DNA of 64,000 nucleotides. Origin: Corynebacterium ulcerans. Lineage in GTDB: Bacteria; Actinomycetota; Actinomycetes; Mycobacteriales; Mycobacteriaceae. Of the stretch, positions 35,177 to 44,870 are shown one piece after another; the first letter of the stretch is position 1; every line of letters begins with the position of its first letter. Under the pieces are notes generated by a model. The model was not told the DNA's origin. It saw nothing but the letters and a program-made list of their open reading frames with translations, and did no database searches. Made by a program: the position numbers and the translations under genes. The stretch spans positions 434,001-498,000 of the forward strand of contig NZ_LT906443.1 in NCBI RefSeq assembly GCF_900187135.1, read 5' to 3'.

Positions 35177-36331
35177 ATGCTGAAGCTTTATCAAATCGAA
35201 CGACCGGAGCACGCCGACTTGTCTCGTATCGAGCCGAGCGATCTGCTTCGGTCGTTTACTTTTTCTTCTAATTTAGCTACACAAGACATCAGTGGGGATA
35301 ACTCCACGTCCTCCACCGTTGCCTCTGTTATCCAGCAACTTCACGGTTCTCCTGCTCAACGAACAATTATTGTTGTTGCTGTCCAAGAAGAGCATCACAC
35401 GTCGATATATCCGACAGGTGAGCTAGGTTTAGAGATGCTTCCTTGCACCGATCATCCAGTACCTGGGTCAGAGGAAAATACTCTTGGCTATCCAGTTGGA
35501 TATCTAGAAATCGACGTGCCACTACAGTCAAATCTCTCTTCAATCGCGTGCGACATCATCCTGGATGCGGAGCTTCAGCCCCTGCCTGCAGAACAGCCAA
35601 GCGACGAGGCACGCGAGTGCATCCGATTCTTGTTGGAATCTCTCCCCTCGCTTGCAGAACAACTAAGCCGCCCCATCATCCAGCTATGGAAGCTCATGCC
35701 TGCGGAGCCGACTCCTTATAGTCTCTTCCTAGAGTCAGTCATTCATGATCAAGGCTTTATCCAAGGTCTGGATGAGATCCAAGGATATGTACCCGCTCAG
35801 GACTATCCCATAGCGATTCCTGAAGGTTTTGAATCCCTCACCTACTACGATCACACGCCACCGCACGATATCGTCGACAGCCTCCTGTCTCTATTCAACC
35901 AAGCGGCCTACGACATACCGGTAGGCACATTGAGTAGGAAGCCGCGCCCCTGGACTAGGGAACGGCTAGAACAAACAGCTGAAACAACTCGCCGTCGCGG
36001 CAACCAAGTAGTTTCTACCGTGCTTGTACACCAAGGAAAAGCCATTGCCTTCAGCGAAGCTTCTCGACGCGCCGACGCATCTCCTTCTGTCGCCGAGCAA
36101 AGCTTTACTCTTGTTCTACGCGAATATAGAGGAAAAAATCTGGGCACGCTGATCAAAACGCTCTGTATCACCGAAGCCCTTCGTCGATGGCCTCATATCA
36201 AGCGCATTTATACCGAAATGGCCACATACAACGCTGCCATGCAAACCGTTAATAACCAGCTTGGGTTTACGCGTGTAGCTTCAATACGTGCATGGGAGAA
36301 AAAAACTAGCTTAACCAGTGACTGGTTTTAG
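35177..36331 (+). CDS. GNAT family acetyltransferase
   Basis: This 384-residue protein has a double-GNAT-like layout. The C-terminal half carries the acetyl-CoA-binding motif A as LREYRGKNLGTLIKTLCI and YNAAMQTVNNQLGF, typical of motif B. The N-terminal half is degenerate. Similar large two-domain acetyltransferases are common in actinobacteria; no substrate can be assigned. It starts 10 bp after the DUF349 gene and ends with a 4-bp tail-to-tail overlap with the membrane-protein gene on the other strand. Confidence 0.82.
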   Translation: MLKLYQIERPEHADLSRIEPSDLLRSFTFSSNLATQDISGDNSTSSTVASVIQQLHGSPAQRTIIVVAVQEEHHTSIYPTGELGLEMLPCTDHPVPGSEENTLGYPVGYLEIDVPLQSNLSSIACDIILDAELQPLPAEQPSDEARECIRFLLESLPSLAEQLSRPIIQLWKLMPAEPTPYSLFLESVIHDQGFIQGLDEIQGYVPAQDYPIAIPEGFESLTYYDHTPPHDIVDSLLSLFNQAAYDIPVGTLSRKPRPWTRERLEQTAETTRRRGNQVVSTVLVHQGKAIAFSEASRRADASPSVAEQSFTLVLREYRGKNLGTLIKTLCITEALRRWPHIKRIYTEMATYNAAMQTVNNQLGFTRVASIRAWEKKTSLTSDWF

Positions 36332-36999
36332 CGGTTGTCTTTGTCAGCTCCGCGTTCCTGATTCTTCTTGTGCTTCGCTGCAGCTAATCGACGCCGATCA
36401 TCGATAAATAATGGGTTCTCTTTCGGCATACTCGCCTGTTCGGCTATGCGCAGAGATCGTTGCGCATAGCCGACCTCATCGAGATTTTCATGTTCTGCCC
36501 GGGCCTGAGCAATCTTTGCTTGTTCATCACTCCGCGCAAAGATAATTAAGCTTAAAAAGAAAACCAAAATAATCGTGGCTGCTACTTCCAATAACAAGCC
36601 GATTCCGATGCCGGTCTGTCCTTGAAACGCTTTACTTTGTAACCTCATCCATAAGCAGAACAAGGAAACCAGCAAAGAGATTCCACCAAGTAGATAGCAT
36701 AAATTGGCAGCTAAAGTACGTCGGGATAGCAGCGTTACCCCATTAAGCACAACGACGGACAGCGTTCCCACATAAACAAAGATGTGCTCCGCCACCTTGA
36801 CTGAGCCGTAGTCTCCAGGGATGAGTAACTGTGCCCCGCGAATTCCACCTGTATGAGGTAGCGCAAGTCCAACAAGAAAAAGAACAAGAGCCACAAGCAT
36901 GCCGGCACGCGCACCGTCTGTTGATACACGACGAGAAACGGTCTTCTCTTCATGTGCTAACTGGCTAGCAGAAACTGGCTCTTGTTTTGCTTCAGACAC
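36328..36999 (-). CDS. Conserved membrane protein (Rv2732c-like)
   Basis: This 223-residue protein has four hydrophobic segments (about residues 33-52, 70-90, 97-115 and 133-156) and a charged, cytoplasmic C-terminal tail ending in KKNQERGADKDNR. Its place directly downstream of miaB on the same strand is the same as Rv2732c in mycobacteria. No function is known. The stop codon overlaps that of the convergent acetyltransferase gene. Confidence 0.8.
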   Translation of the reverse strand: MSEAKQEPVSASQLAHEEKTVSRRVSTDGARAGMLVALVLFLVGLALPHTGGIRGAQLLIPGDYGSVKVAEHIFVYVGTLSVVVLNGVTLLSRRTLAANLCYLLGGISLLVSLFCLWMRLQSKAFQGQTGIGIGLLLEVAATIILVFFLSLIIFARSDEQAKIAQARAEHENLDEVGYAQRSLRIAEQASMPKENPLFIDDRRRLAAAKHKKNQERGADKDNR

Positions 37000-37067
37000 T
37001 ACTGCCTTCTCCTATTAACGACTCAATAATGCTGCGCACAGTGCGCAAACAGATGTAATTCCTTGCC

Positions 37068-38606
37068 TTAGCAGCCGCAAGCGTCTTGTGACGCGGACTT
37101 CTGTGCAGTTGGCGCACCTATTGAAGGCAATCCTAGCCCAACGCCAACAGGCGCAGTTGTAGGCACTTTTCCAGCAGCGCTCATATCGCCGGCTTTTGTA
37201 CGACGATGCGAGATAACACCAGAGTCTGCGATTAAGAAGTGCGGCGCAGCACTGGTGACCGTTGTGAGAATAATGTCGCCTGGACGGATTTCTCCATCCG
37301 TGACGCCTTCCGGCGAAAAATGAACCAGCCTGCCGTCACGAGCACGGCCCGTAAGCCGGTTTGTCTTATTGTTCTTCCGTCCGCCTTCAGCCTGCACCAA
37401 AAGCTCAACCTCTGTGCCAATAAGCTTCTGGTTTTCTTCGAGAGACACTCGCTCTTGCAGCTCTAGGAGACGCTCGTAGCGTTCCTGCACCACTTCTTTT
37501 GGTATCTGATTGTCATACTCTGCCGCAGGTGTCCCCGGGCGAGGGCTGTATTGGAAGGTGTAAGCACTGGTAAAACGAGCTTTTTCTACCACGTCGAGGG
37601 TTGCCTGAAAATCTTCTTCAGTCTCACCAGGGAAGCCAACGATGATGTCTGTGGTTATCGAGGCATGAGGTAGCTTCGCCCTTACCTCATCCAAAATCGC
37701 CAGGAATTTCTTTGATCGATACGAGCGACGCATCTCTTTCAAGACTTTGTCAGAGCCGGATTGAAGCGGCATGTGCAGCTGCGGGCAAATATTAGGAGTC
37801 TCAGCCATGGCATCAATGACGTCGCTAGTAAATTCTGCCGGGTGCGGGCTGGTAAAACGCAGTCGTTCGAGCCCCTCGATATCGCCACAGGCCCTCAGAA
37901 GCTTAGAAAAAGCAGAACGGTCACGTTCAATCGAAGCATCAGCGAAATTGACTCCATAAGCATTAACGTTTTGCCCAAGCAGCGTTACCTCAGATACGCC
38001 CTGTTCCACGAGTGCTTGTACCTCTGCCAGAATGTCGCCGGGACGGCGGTCGACCTCTTTACCGCGCAATGAGGGCACGATACAGAACGTGCACGTATTG
38101 TTGCATCCGACGGACACTGATACCCATCCTGCATAGGCAGACTCTCGTTTTGCAGGAAGGACGGAGGGGAATTGTTCCAAGGAATCCACGATTTCTACCT
38201 GCGCACGGTTGTTATGCTCCGCACGATCAAGCAGCGCTGGCAAGGAACCAATGTTATGAGTGCCAAAAACTACGTCCACCCAAGGTGCTTTTTTCACAAC
38301 AGTGTCTTTGTCTTTTTGCGCGAGACAACCACCTACCGCGATCTGCATCCCAGGGCGTTCCACTTTGGTTGCGCGTAATTGCCCCAAGGTTCCATAAAGA
38401 CGCATATCAGCGTTTTCTCGGACGGCACAGGTGTTAAAGACCACCAGATCTGGTTCATCACCAGCTGTTACGGGTGAGTATCCGGCGTCTTCAAGAAGTC
38501 CGGAAAGCCTTTCAGAATCATGGACGTTCATTTGGCAACCGAAGGTTCGCACCTCATACGTCTTACCCGCGCCCACAGTTGTTTTCTCGGACTTTTCGTT
38601 CTTCAT
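37068..38606 (-). CDS. miaB: tRNA-2-methylthio-N6-dimethylallyladenosine synthase
   Basis: MiaB is a radical-SAM methylthiotransferase acting on A37 of tRNA after MiaA. It has the N-terminal cluster Cys residues in [25 protein letters not shown] and VGGCLAQKD, the radical-SAM motif CNNTCTFC (about 168), and a TRAM domain. From ATG 38606 the protein has 512 residues, the usual length. An ATG at 38714 overlaps the recX stop (ATGA) and would add 36 residues, so it remains possible. The C-terminus ends DACGC. Confidence 0.95.
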   Translation of the reverse strand: MKNEKSEKTTVGAGKTYEVRTFGCQMNVHDSERLSGLLEDAGYSPVTAGDEPDLVVFNTCAVRENADMRLYGTLGQLRATKVERPGMQIAVGGCLAQKDKDTVVKKAPWVDVVFGTHNIGSLPALLDRAEHNNRAQVEIVDSLEQFPSVLPAKRESAYAGWVSVSVGCNNTCTFCIVPSLRGKEVDRRPGDILAEVQALVEQGVSEVTLLGQNVNAYGVNFADASIERDRSAFSKLLRACGDIEGLERLRFTSPHPAEFTSDVIDAMAETPNICPQLHMPLQSGSDKVLKEMRRSYRSKKFLAILDEVRAKLPHASITTDIIVGFPGETEEDFQATLDVVEKARFTSAYTFQYSPRPGTPAAEYDNQIPKEVVQERYERLLELQERVSLEENQKLIGTEVELLVQAEGGRKNNKTNRLTGRARDGRLVHFSPEGVTDGEIRPGDIILTTVTSAAPHFLIADSGVISHRRTKAGDMSAAGKVPTTAPVGVGLGLPSIGAPTAQKSASQDACGC

Positions 38607-38710
38607 CTGCACATCTTTTGTTGACAATGACACGTCACGCCATTGTAGTGGGCAAGGGATAAAAGCCATAACCGAATCACCTGCATTTTTAGGATGCTGT
38701 TTCTTGGCTT

Positions 38711-39316
38711 TCATTCTTTAAGTTCGTCCAACCGCTGTTCTAATGCAGAACGTGCGATGTGAAGCGACTGAGATTGCCCAAAGCCTCTACGTGCAAGTAC
38801 ACCTACGATTCTTCTTAGTGCCTTGTCATAGTCGTTTCGCGTTTCGGGTATCTTTTTAATCGACCGAGCCTTTTTCCAAGCTAAAGCGCTCGCCACGTTT
38901 TCTTCATCGTCTTCAGAAACCTGGCTCAACGCTTCCTCACGCTGCTGTCTGCCCACGCCTTTTTCTTTAAGCTCATGGTTAAGCGCAGCACGAGATTTTC
39001 CACGTGCTACATGTCGTTGCCGCACCCATTCATTGGCAAACGTTTGGTCGTCGAGCAGCTTTGCATGTTCAAAGTCTTCCAGCACCGAATCCACAACGTC
39101 TTCTTCAAAATCTAAAGAAAGCAACCGTTGTTTAAGCTCGTGGCGTGAGCGCTGACGTTGGTTGAGCAACAGAAGCGCGCGGTGTTTCACTGGGGCTTTG
39201 GCTTCTTCGAACTTTTTATCAAAAAGTTCGCTGCCTTCCTCGTGATAGCGCTCAAGCGCCCGCGAAAGGCGCTTGAGCTTGTCTTCTTTGCTTAGACCTG
39301 GATCAATCTTAGCCAT
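38711..39316 (-). CDS. recX: RecA regulator RecX
   Basis: RecX limits RecA filament growth. The protein of about 201 residues is helical and basic, with the RecX repeat signatures [47 protein letters not shown] and [15 protein letters not shown] 39316 (MAKIDPG) overlaps the recA stop by 8 bp and follows a GAGGA. Two other ATGs lie slightly upstream. Overlap with recA indicates a recA-recX operon, as in mycobacteria. Confidence 0.93.
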   Translation of the reverse strand: MAKIDPGLSKEDKLKRLSRALERYHEEGSELFDKKFEEAKAPVKHRALLLLNQRQRSRHELKQRLLSLDFEEDVVDSVLEDFEHAKLLDDQTFANEWVRQRHVARGKSRAALNHELKEKGVGRQQREEALSQVSEDDEENVASALAWKKARSIKKIPETRNDYDKALRRIVGVLARRGFGQSQSLHIARSALEQRLDELKE

Positions 39317-40418
39317 TGTCCTCGTCATCAAAGTCGATATTAGGGACCATATCTACTGGATCGTCAGTAAGCGCGTCATTTTGATTAGCGTACTTTCCAA
39401 TCTGCAGTGCCCGGAAGATCTTCTCTTCGATTTCGTCCGCTAGCTCAGGGGTCTGTTTTAAGTACAGACGGACTTTTTCTTTGCCCTGCCCGAGCTGATC
39501 GCCATCATAGGTAAACCACGAGCCCGATTTTTTGATGATCCCGTTGTCTACACCCAAATCGATGATGGAGGATTCCCTAGAGATTCCTTCGCCATACATG
39601 ATGTCAAACTCTGCAATTTTGAATGGGGGCGAGACCTTATTCTTTACCACTTTTAGTCGGGTTCGGTTGCCAATGGCATCCTGTCCATCCTTAAGCGTTT
39701 GGATACGGCGAACATCGCACCGAACTGAGGCATAGAACTTCAGCGCTTTACCACCCGTAGTTGTCTCAGGTGAACCAAACATCACGCCAATTTTTTCGCG
39801 CAGCTGGTTGATAAAGATAGCGGTCGTTCCCGAGTTATAGAGAGCGCCTGTCATCTTACGCAAAGCCTGGCTCATCAAACGTGCCTGCAAGCCAACATGG
39901 CTATCTCCCATTTCTCCTTCGATTTCCGCTTTGGGAGTAAGGGCAGCCACGGAGTCAATAACAATGATGTCTATGGCACCTGAGCGAACAAGCATGTCTG
40001 CAATTTCCAGAGCCTGTTCACCGGTATCTGGCTGAGATACCAACAGTGCGTCTGTATCTACACCGAGCTTGCGCGCATAATCTGGGTCCAAGGCGTGTTC
40101 GGCGTCGATAAACGCGGCAATCCCCCCAGCACGCTGCGCTTGCGCTATGGCGTGCAGAGCCACAGTCGTTTTACCCGAGGACTCTGGTCCATATACTTCG
40201 ACGATGCGTCCCTTGGGGAAGCCACCAATGCCAAGGGCAACGTCGATTGCAGTGTTTCCAGAAGAAATAGCGCTGATCGGAGGCCGATTGTCGTCGCCAA
40301 GGCGCATTACTGCGCCTTTACCAAAGTCTTTCTCGATCATAGCCAAGGCCGCGTCGAGCGCTTTTTGCCGATTATCCCCTGTTGCCGGCTGAGACTTCGA
40401 ACTTTTCTTAGCTGCCAT
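39309..40418 (-). CDS. recA: Recombinase RecA
   Basis: RecA forms filaments on single-stranded DNA, performs strand exchange and triggers LexA self-cleavage. The 369-residue protein has Walker [14 protein letters not shown] (about 67), the IDAEHALDP and [10 protein letters not shown] segments, the L2-region [12 protein letters not shown], and an acidic C-terminus DFDDEDNG. The start is ATG 40418 after GAAGGA; the frame extends 10 codons upstream. There is no intein, unlike M. tuberculosis. A near-consensus LexA box is present 194 bp upstream. Confidence 0.98.
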   Translation of the reverse strand: MAAKKSSKSQPATGDNRQKALDAALAMIEKDFGKGAVMRLGDDNRPPISAISSGNTAIDVALGIGGFPKGRIVEVYGPESSGKTTVALHAIAQAQRAGGIAAFIDAEHALDPDYARKLGVDTDALLVSQPDTGEQALEIADMLVRSGAIDIIVIDSVAALTPKAEIEGEMGDSHVGLQARLMSQALRKMTGALYNSGTTAIFINQLREKIGVMFGSPETTTGGKALKFYASVRCDVRRIQTLKDGQDAIGNRTRLKVVKNKVSPPFKIAEFDIMYGEGISRESSIIDLGVDNGIIKKSGSWFTYDGDQLGQGKEKVRLYLKQTPELADEIEEKIFRALQIGKYANQNDALTDDPVDMVPNIDFDDEDNG

Positions 40419-40611
40419 TTTTATCCTTCTTTTCTCATTGAGGAACACTCAAATTAATCTGGCTCATCTTTTTGACGAATGATCAGGGCATTGTGGATCC
40501 CTCATCAGTGTATAACCGGGGAATTCCACCCCCGATTGGTGAGCTCGACTCAACTAAGCATGAATCCTAACGACCACTGCCAACATCGCATTAATCTCCC
40601 ACGAGAATACA

Positions 40612-40625
40612 CAAACAGATGTTCG
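40612..40625. promoter_or_regulatory. LexA (SOS) box of recA
   Basis: CAAACAGATGTTCG differs at one base from CGAAC-N4-GTTCG. It lies 194 bp before the recA start, in the recA/DUF3046 spacer, so recA-recX should be under LexA control. Confidence 0.65.
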
Positions 40626-40672
40626 ACAGGCAAACTGATCTCCGCAGACTTTTACATAGTCCTGAGCAACTT

Positions 40673-40885
40673 TTACTTCGGATTATCCAACCCCAGCCGT
40701 CGACTTTCAGGAACCGAAAAGTCTTCACACAAAGCCCACCACACTGCTCTCGGCTCTACCCCATGCTCAATTAAGCGATCCGGAGTGTCGCCCAACGCTG
40801 CCAGAACATGAGAATGGAGCAACCACGGTCCGCGAGTGCTACCGAATTCATCAACTACCAACTGGTGAAACTCTGTTAATCGCAT
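40673..40885 (-). CDS. DUF3046 family protein
   Basis: This 70-residue protein begins MRLTEFHQLVVDEFGSTRGPWLL, the DUF3046 pattern of the gene found next to recA in actinobacteria (Rv2738c). It is helical and soluble. ATG 40885 matches the family start; an ATG three codons earlier is also possible. The role is unknown, but the recA neighbourhood is conserved. It reads towards recA with 254 bp between. Confidence 0.85.
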   Translation of the reverse strand: MRLTEFHQLVVDEFGSTRGPWLLHSHVLAALGDTPDRLIEHGVEPRAVWWALCEDFSVPESRRLGLDNPK

Positions 40886-40937
40886 AGTGGCCATCGTAGG
40901 CGATCATCCCACGCAAAGCGCAGCCCCGATAGTGAAT

Positions 40938-40950
40938 TGAACAGCGTTAA
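40938..40950. promoter_or_regulatory. BioQ-type operator upstream of bioY
   Basis: TGAAC-AGC-GTTAA matches the 13-bp TGAAC-N3-GTTAC motif bound by the TetR-type biotin repressor BioQ in C. glutamicum, with one difference. It ends 12 bp before the bioY ATG. Confidence 0.7.
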
Positions 40951-40962
40951 CCACTACTGTTT

Positions 40963-41562
40963 ATGAACGTGAACACTTCTTCTCAGCGCAATCGACTACT
41001 TGATCTCGCTTATATCGCAGTCTTTGCGGCTCTTATCATTGTTTTTGCTTTTGTTTCCATTCCGGTAGGTGCTGCCGGTGTCCCTATCGTTATGCAAAAT
41101 GCAGTCATCATTTTGGCCGGCCTTATCTTAGGCGGACGCAGAGGCTTCCTTGCCACAGCTCTCTTCCTTGCGCTCGGATTGATCGGCCTTCCTGTACTAG
41201 CAGGTGGGCGCACTACCTTGGCCGCATTATCAGGTCCTTCAGTAGGTTACCTTGTTGGTTACCTACTATCCCCTTTGGTCGCAGGAACCATTGCGTACCT
41301 TGCCCCAAAGAAATCCAAGCCATTAACCACGGTTTTCTTTGCCCTCGCAGCTTTTGTCGCACTCTTAGTCCAATACACCTGCGGAACATTTGGACTTATG
41401 CTTAGAGCCGGCCTCGATTTTGCCAAGGCAGCAGCAGTTAATATTCCCTTTGTTGGCCCTGACGCAGTAAAACTCGTCATAGCTGTTGTCATTGCATTAG
41501 GCGTGCACGCAGCCTTCCCAGATATTCGCGGCACTCGCCGCACTGCAGCTTCCGCAGGTTAG
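40963..41562 (+). CDS. bioY: Biotin ECF transporter S component BioY
   Basis: BioY is the membrane substrate-binding subunit that captures biotin. The 199-residue protein has about six membrane segments, including LAYIAVFAALIIVFAFVSIP, and the family motif GGRRGFLATALFLALGLIGLPV. It heads the bioY-bioM-bioN operon, with a BioQ-type operator just upstream. Many corynebacteria are biotin auxotrophs that depend on this system. Confidence 0.95.
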   Translation: MNVNTSSQRNRLLDLAYIAVFAALIIVFAFVSIPVGAAGVPIVMQNAVIILAGLILGGRRGFLATALFLALGLIGLPVLAGGRTTLAALSGPSVGYLVGYLLSPLVAGTIAYLAPKKSKPLTTVFFALAAFVALLVQYTCGTFGLMLRAGLDFAKAAAVNIPFVGPDAVKLVIAVVIALGVHAAFPDIRGTRRTAASAG

Positions 41563-41566
41563 GCTC

Positions 41567-42259
41567 ATGCCAAGCATCATTTTTGACAATGTCTCCGTGG
41601 CTTATGAAGACCTTCCCGTCCTCGATTCCGTAAGTCTGTCGCTTAAGGAACATCGCGTGGGCATTATCGGCGCTAACGGCGGCGGAAAATCTACCTTGGT
41701 GAGGCTTATTAATGGGCTAAGCGATCCTTCTTCAGGAACCGTAGTAGTAGACGGCCTGGACGTCGCAACGCAAGGTAAAATGGTTCGCCGTAAAGTAGGT
41801 TTTGTGTTCTCTGATGCAGAGAACCAAATTATTATGCCAACAGTTAAAGATGACATTGCGTTCTCTCTACGCCGCCTCAAACTAGACAAAGAAACACGAC
41901 GCAAACGCATCGCAACCGTACTAGCTCGTTTTGGCCTTGAATCACACGCGGAGCACTCGCCTCATTTGCTCTCAGGCGGGCAAAAACAGCTACTCGCGTT
42001 GGCTTCTGTCCTGGTCATAGAACCTGAAATCGTGATCATGGATGAGCCAACCACGCTTTTAGATATGCGTAACCGCGCTCATATCAAGACCATCATCGAG
42101 GGCCTAGAGCAGCAGGTTATTGTAGTAACCCATGATCTTGATCTTTTAAGCAATTTCGATCGAGTCCTGTGTGTTCATGACCAAAAAATCTTGTTCGATG
42201 GACCACCCGAGTCCGTGATCGCACAATATGTCTCCCTTATGGAAAACAATCCATTATGA
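41567..42259 (+). CDS. bioM: Biotin ECF transporter ATPase BioM
   Basis: This is the 230-residue ABC ATPase energising biotin uptake. It has Walker A GANGGGKSTL, the signature LSGGQKQLLALA, Walker B VIMDEPTTLLD and the His-switch VVTHD. It starts 4 nt after bioY and overlaps bioN by 4 bases, which indicates one operon. Confidence 0.96.
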   Translation: MPSIIFDNVSVAYEDLPVLDSVSLSLKEHRVGIIGANGGGKSTLVRLINGLSDPSSGTVVVDGLDVATQGKMVRRKVGFVFSDAENQIIMPTVKDDIAFSLRRLKLDKETRRKRIATVLARFGLESHAEHSPHLLSGGQKQLLALASVLVIEPEIVIMDEPTTLLDMRNRAHIKTIIEGLEQQVIVVTHDLDLLSNFDRVLCVHDQKILFDGPPESVIAQYVSLMENNPL

Positions 42260-42870
42260 TGCGTAATGTTCCTTTAGGAGTCTATGTTCCAGGCGAAAGC
42301 GTTATCCATAGAATTCCTCCGAGCGTAAAGTTTTGCTTCCTCATAATTTTTGTCATAGCTACAACGGCTCTAGTAAAGCAGCCGATTGTCGCCTTGTTCT
42401 GCGTCTTCTTTTCTACGACTCTGTACGGTTTGGCAAAAATTCCTCCCCGTATTGCGTGGGGACAATTGTGGCCCCCAGGACTTATATTGTTGTTCCTTGG
42501 AGCATTTCAGTGGTGGCAAAAAGGACTGCCGTACGCATCGGCCCTTGTCTTATCCATTTTCGCCTCGCTCATGCTCGCAATGCTTCTCACATTGACTACC
42601 CCGTTGGAATCAATGATGGAGACGGTGCAACGCCTATTAGCTCCCACGGAACGGTATGGAGTTCCTGTAGAAACCATTACTTTGGCGCTTTCTTTAACGC
42701 TTCGGCTCATCCCACTCATGCTCACGACTGTCTATGAAGTGTTAGACGCTAGGAAAGCGCGTGGTGCCGCTTTTTCTCTTATGGCCCTAGGAACACCTGT
42801 GATGATCCGCTCTATTCGTCGAGCTCGCAGCATAGCGGATGCACTTATGGCGCGGGGTGCCGGCGATTAA
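42256..42870 (+). CDS. bioN: Biotin ECF transporter T component BioN
   Basis: The 204-residue membrane coupling subunit links BioY to BioM. It has about five hydrophobic segments and the conserved ARG motif in DARKARGAAFSL near the C-terminus, which contacts the ATPase, with a second basic patch RRARSIADALMARG. ATGA overlap with bioM shows coupling. A terminator follows. Confidence 0.94.
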   Translation: MMRNVPLGVYVPGESVIHRIPPSVKFCFLIIFVIATTALVKQPIVALFCVFFSTTLYGLAKIPPRIAWGQLWPPGLILLFLGAFQWWQKGLPYASALVLSIFASLMLAMLLTLTTPLESMMETVQRLLAPTERYGVPVETITLALSLTLRLIPLMLTTVYEVLDARKARGAAFSLMALGTPVMIRSIRRARSIADALMARGAGD

Positions 42871-42890
42871 ACACTCTCTTAGCACAACAA

Positions 42891-42925
42891 AAGGCACAAA
42901 CCCCGACAACTGGGATTTGTGCCTT
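42891..42925. terminator. Bidirectional terminator between bioN and pspA
   Basis: AAGGCACAAA (42891-42900) and TTTGTGCCTT (42916-42925) pair, extended inward by CCC/GGG. Confidence 0.8.
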
Positions 42926-42948
42926 CTTATAACGATTGATCCGCGGTT

Positions 42949-43785
42949 TTACGCTTCCCCGCGAAGCTCTCGCATCTTCTGCGCTACAGCATCATCGGTA
43001 GCGCTCGGTGTTGCCTGCGATGACTCAATTGAGCGTTGCTGAGCGCTATTACCAGAAGTGAGCTGGCCGCCTGCCATTTCTGCACGAATCTGCTCCAAGC
43101 GTGAATGACCTGCAAGCTGCACGCCTGCCTGCTCGATCTCAGCCATACGCCCTTGCACGGAGTTCTGAGCGAGTTCCGCAGTCCCCAAAGCATTAGCGTA
43201 TCGACGCTCAATCTTTTCACGAACCTGATCAAGATTAGGAGTATTGCGGTTAGAGATGGAATTCATCGACTGAATCGACTCCGCAACCTTCTCCTGCATC
43301 TTCGCCTGCTCTAGCTGGCTAAGAAGCTTGGTGCGCTCTGCAACCTTCTGTTGCAATGCCATGGAGTTGCGTTCAACTGCTTTCTTAGCTGCCTCAGCTT
43401 GCTGAAGCGACTGATCGTGCAGCTGCTTGGTGTCCTCTACGCCCTGCTCTGCAGTAACCAGCTGTGCAGCAAAGGCCTCCGCAGCATTTTCATACTCTGT
43501 CGCCTTCTGAGTATTACCTTCAGCGCGTGCTTTATCTGCAAGCTGAATAGCCTGACGAGTGTTAGATTGAAGCTTCTCGATCTCAGCCAAACGACGGTTG
43601 AGCTGCATCTCCAGCTGGCGCTGATTACCGATAACTGCTGCTGCCTGCTGCGATAGCTCCTGATGCTGGCGTTGAGCATCCTCGATAGCCTGCTGAATCT
43701 GAACCTTCGGGTCAGCATTCTCTTCGATCTTAGAATCAAAGAGAGCCATCAGGTATTTCCATCCCTTGGAAAATGGGTTAGCCAT
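42949..43785 (-). CDS. pspA: PspA/IM30 family membrane-stress protein
   Basis: This 278-residue, almost wholly coiled-coil protein of the PspA/IM30/Vipp1 family corresponds to Rv2744c (35-kDa antigen). It has [23 protein letters not shown] at the N-terminus and long Gln/Glu/Ala-rich helices. Such proteins coat and stabilise the inner membrane under envelope stress. It lies directly downstream of clgR on the same strand, the order seen in mycobacteria, where ClgR activates psp genes. Confidence 0.92.
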   Translation of the reverse strand: MANPFSKGWKYLMALFDSKIEENADPKVQIQQAIEDAQRQHQELSQQAAAVIGNQRQLEMQLNRRLAEIEKLQSNTRQAIQLADKARAEGNTQKATEYENAAEAFAAQLVTAEQGVEDTKQLHDQSLQQAEAAKKAVERNSMALQQKVAERTKLLSQLEQAKMQEKVAESIQSMNSISNRNTPNLDQVREKIERRYANALGTAELAQNSVQGRMAEIEQAGVQLAGHSRLEQIRAEMAGGQLTSGNSAQQRSIESSQATPSATDDAVAQKMRELRGEA

Positions 43786-43906
43786 CGTGCGTTAGGCCTT
43801 TCATTTCAATAGTTTTGTTCGCGTTATGCACGCGCTTAATAATCCTAGCTCAGGTTCGAGCTATCAGACCATGTTCACCACAGGTCGGGGATAAAATTGG
43901 TTTTAC

Positions 43907-44239
43907 TTATACGCGAGCTAGGTCGGCTTCAGCCGATCGCACGGCCATGGAGCCTGCAGCCTCAATAAGGACATCAGCCACAGTCGCCCCCAACGCATGA
44001 CAAACAGAAGCCAGAAGCTCCGAAGAAACTTCTTTCCGGCCCCGTTCTAACTCCGATAAATATCCCGGAGATACTCTCGACGCTTCCGCAAGTTCGCGCA
44101 GCGTAATACCTTTGTCTGCGCGGAAAGCACGCAGCGCAGCTCCCAATGCTTGGCGCAGAAGCGGCTCTGGTGCACGAGCAGACCGCCCAGTGGCAGAAGC
44201 CGAAACTGGATTATCTAAGACAGCGGTATAGTTCATCAT
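43907..44239 (-). CDS. clgR: XRE-type regulator ClgR
   Basis: ClgR activates clp protease and stress genes in actinobacteria and is itself degraded by ClpP. The protein of about 110 residues has the helix-turn-helix ITLRELAEASRVSPGYLSELERGRKEVSSELL, characteristic of the family, and a short C-terminal tail. The start is uncertain: ATG 44239 or 44236, neither with a clear ribosome binding site; the frame continues further upstream. Its position between cinA and pspA matches Rv2745c. Confidence 0.88.
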   Translation of the reverse strand: MMNYTAVLDNPVSASATGRSARAPEPLLRQALGAALRAFRADKGITLRELAEASRVSPGYLSELERGRKEVSSELLASVCHALGATVADVLIEAAGSMAVRSAEADLARV

Positions 44240-44308
44240 CGTTAGTTCAAACGGCTTAAGCCGCCCTTTTGTTCCCACTTCCCATAGAAATTCCCAAACT
44301 TGCGTCAA

Positions 44309-44336
44309 CTCTACTCAATATAGAGCAGTAGTAGAG
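44309..44336. promoter_or_regulatory. Inverted repeat over the clgR promoter
   Basis: CTCTACT (44309-44315) and AGTAGAG (44330-44336) flank TATATT, read on the minus strand (44317-44322), a likely -10 of clgR. This could be an autoregulatory site. It does not match the CGC-N5-GCG ClgR consensus, so the binding protein is unknown. Confidence 0.35.
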
Positions 44337-44354
44337 CACAGTGTTAGACAAACC

Positions 44355-44870
44355 TTACACTGTCAAAAACTGCATCATAAGTTCATGAGCGCATCGTACA
44401 GCTGCAGAACGAATGTGAAGCCGTGTGCCCGAAAGAAGCGCGTCTGCTGTCTCGGAACCTCTAAGAGCTCCTGCACGATGCGCGCTGACGTGCCCTGTGG
44501 GGGAAGCAATACCAATCCACACCTCACCCACCGGATGACCTGCCTGCTGGTCCGGTCCGGCAACACCAGTTAAAGAGACCCCCCAAGAAGCACCACATCG
44601 GATGCGAACCCCTTGTGCCATAGCCACGGCGCATTCGGAAGAAACGGGACCGAACTCATCAAGTATTGATTGATCCACCCCGGCTAAATCGTGCTTCAAG
44701 TTCGTAGCATAGGTAACAAAGCCGCCTGTGAGCACTGCGCTGGCTCCTGGAACGTCGGCAAGCGATGCCATGTACAAACCAGCTGTAAGCGATTCGCACG
44801 CAGCGAGGGTCTCGCCTCGACGTCTCAATGCGGCGATAACCTGCCGTGCGCCCTCCGCGTTATCGTTCAT
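44355..44870 (-). CDS. cinA: CinA C-terminal-domain protein (NMN amidohydrolase type)
   Basis: This 171-residue protein comprises only the CinA C-terminal domain, with LAACESLTAGLYMASLADVPGAS and GVSLTGVAGPDQQ. The family hydrolyses nicotinamide mononucleotide to nicotinate mononucleotide (PncC activity). It overlaps the pgsA stop by 11 bp, so the two are co-transcribed. The order pgsA-cinA-clgR-pspA is conserved in actinobacteria. Confidence 0.93.
   Translation of the reverse strand: MNDNAEGARQVIAALRRRGETLAACESLTAGLYMASLADVPGASAVLTGGFVTYATNLKHDLAGVDQSILDEFGPVSSECAVAMAQGVRIRCGASWGVSLTGVAGPDQQAGHPVGEVWIGIASPTGHVSAHRAGALRGSETADALLSGTRLHIRSAAVRCAHELMMQFLTV

Noticed and set aside
43830..43850. 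ClgR operator (CGC-N5-GCG) upstream of pspA
   Set aside because: GTTCGCGTTATGCACGCG has similar ends, but the spacing between the CGC and GCG elements does not match the consensus.
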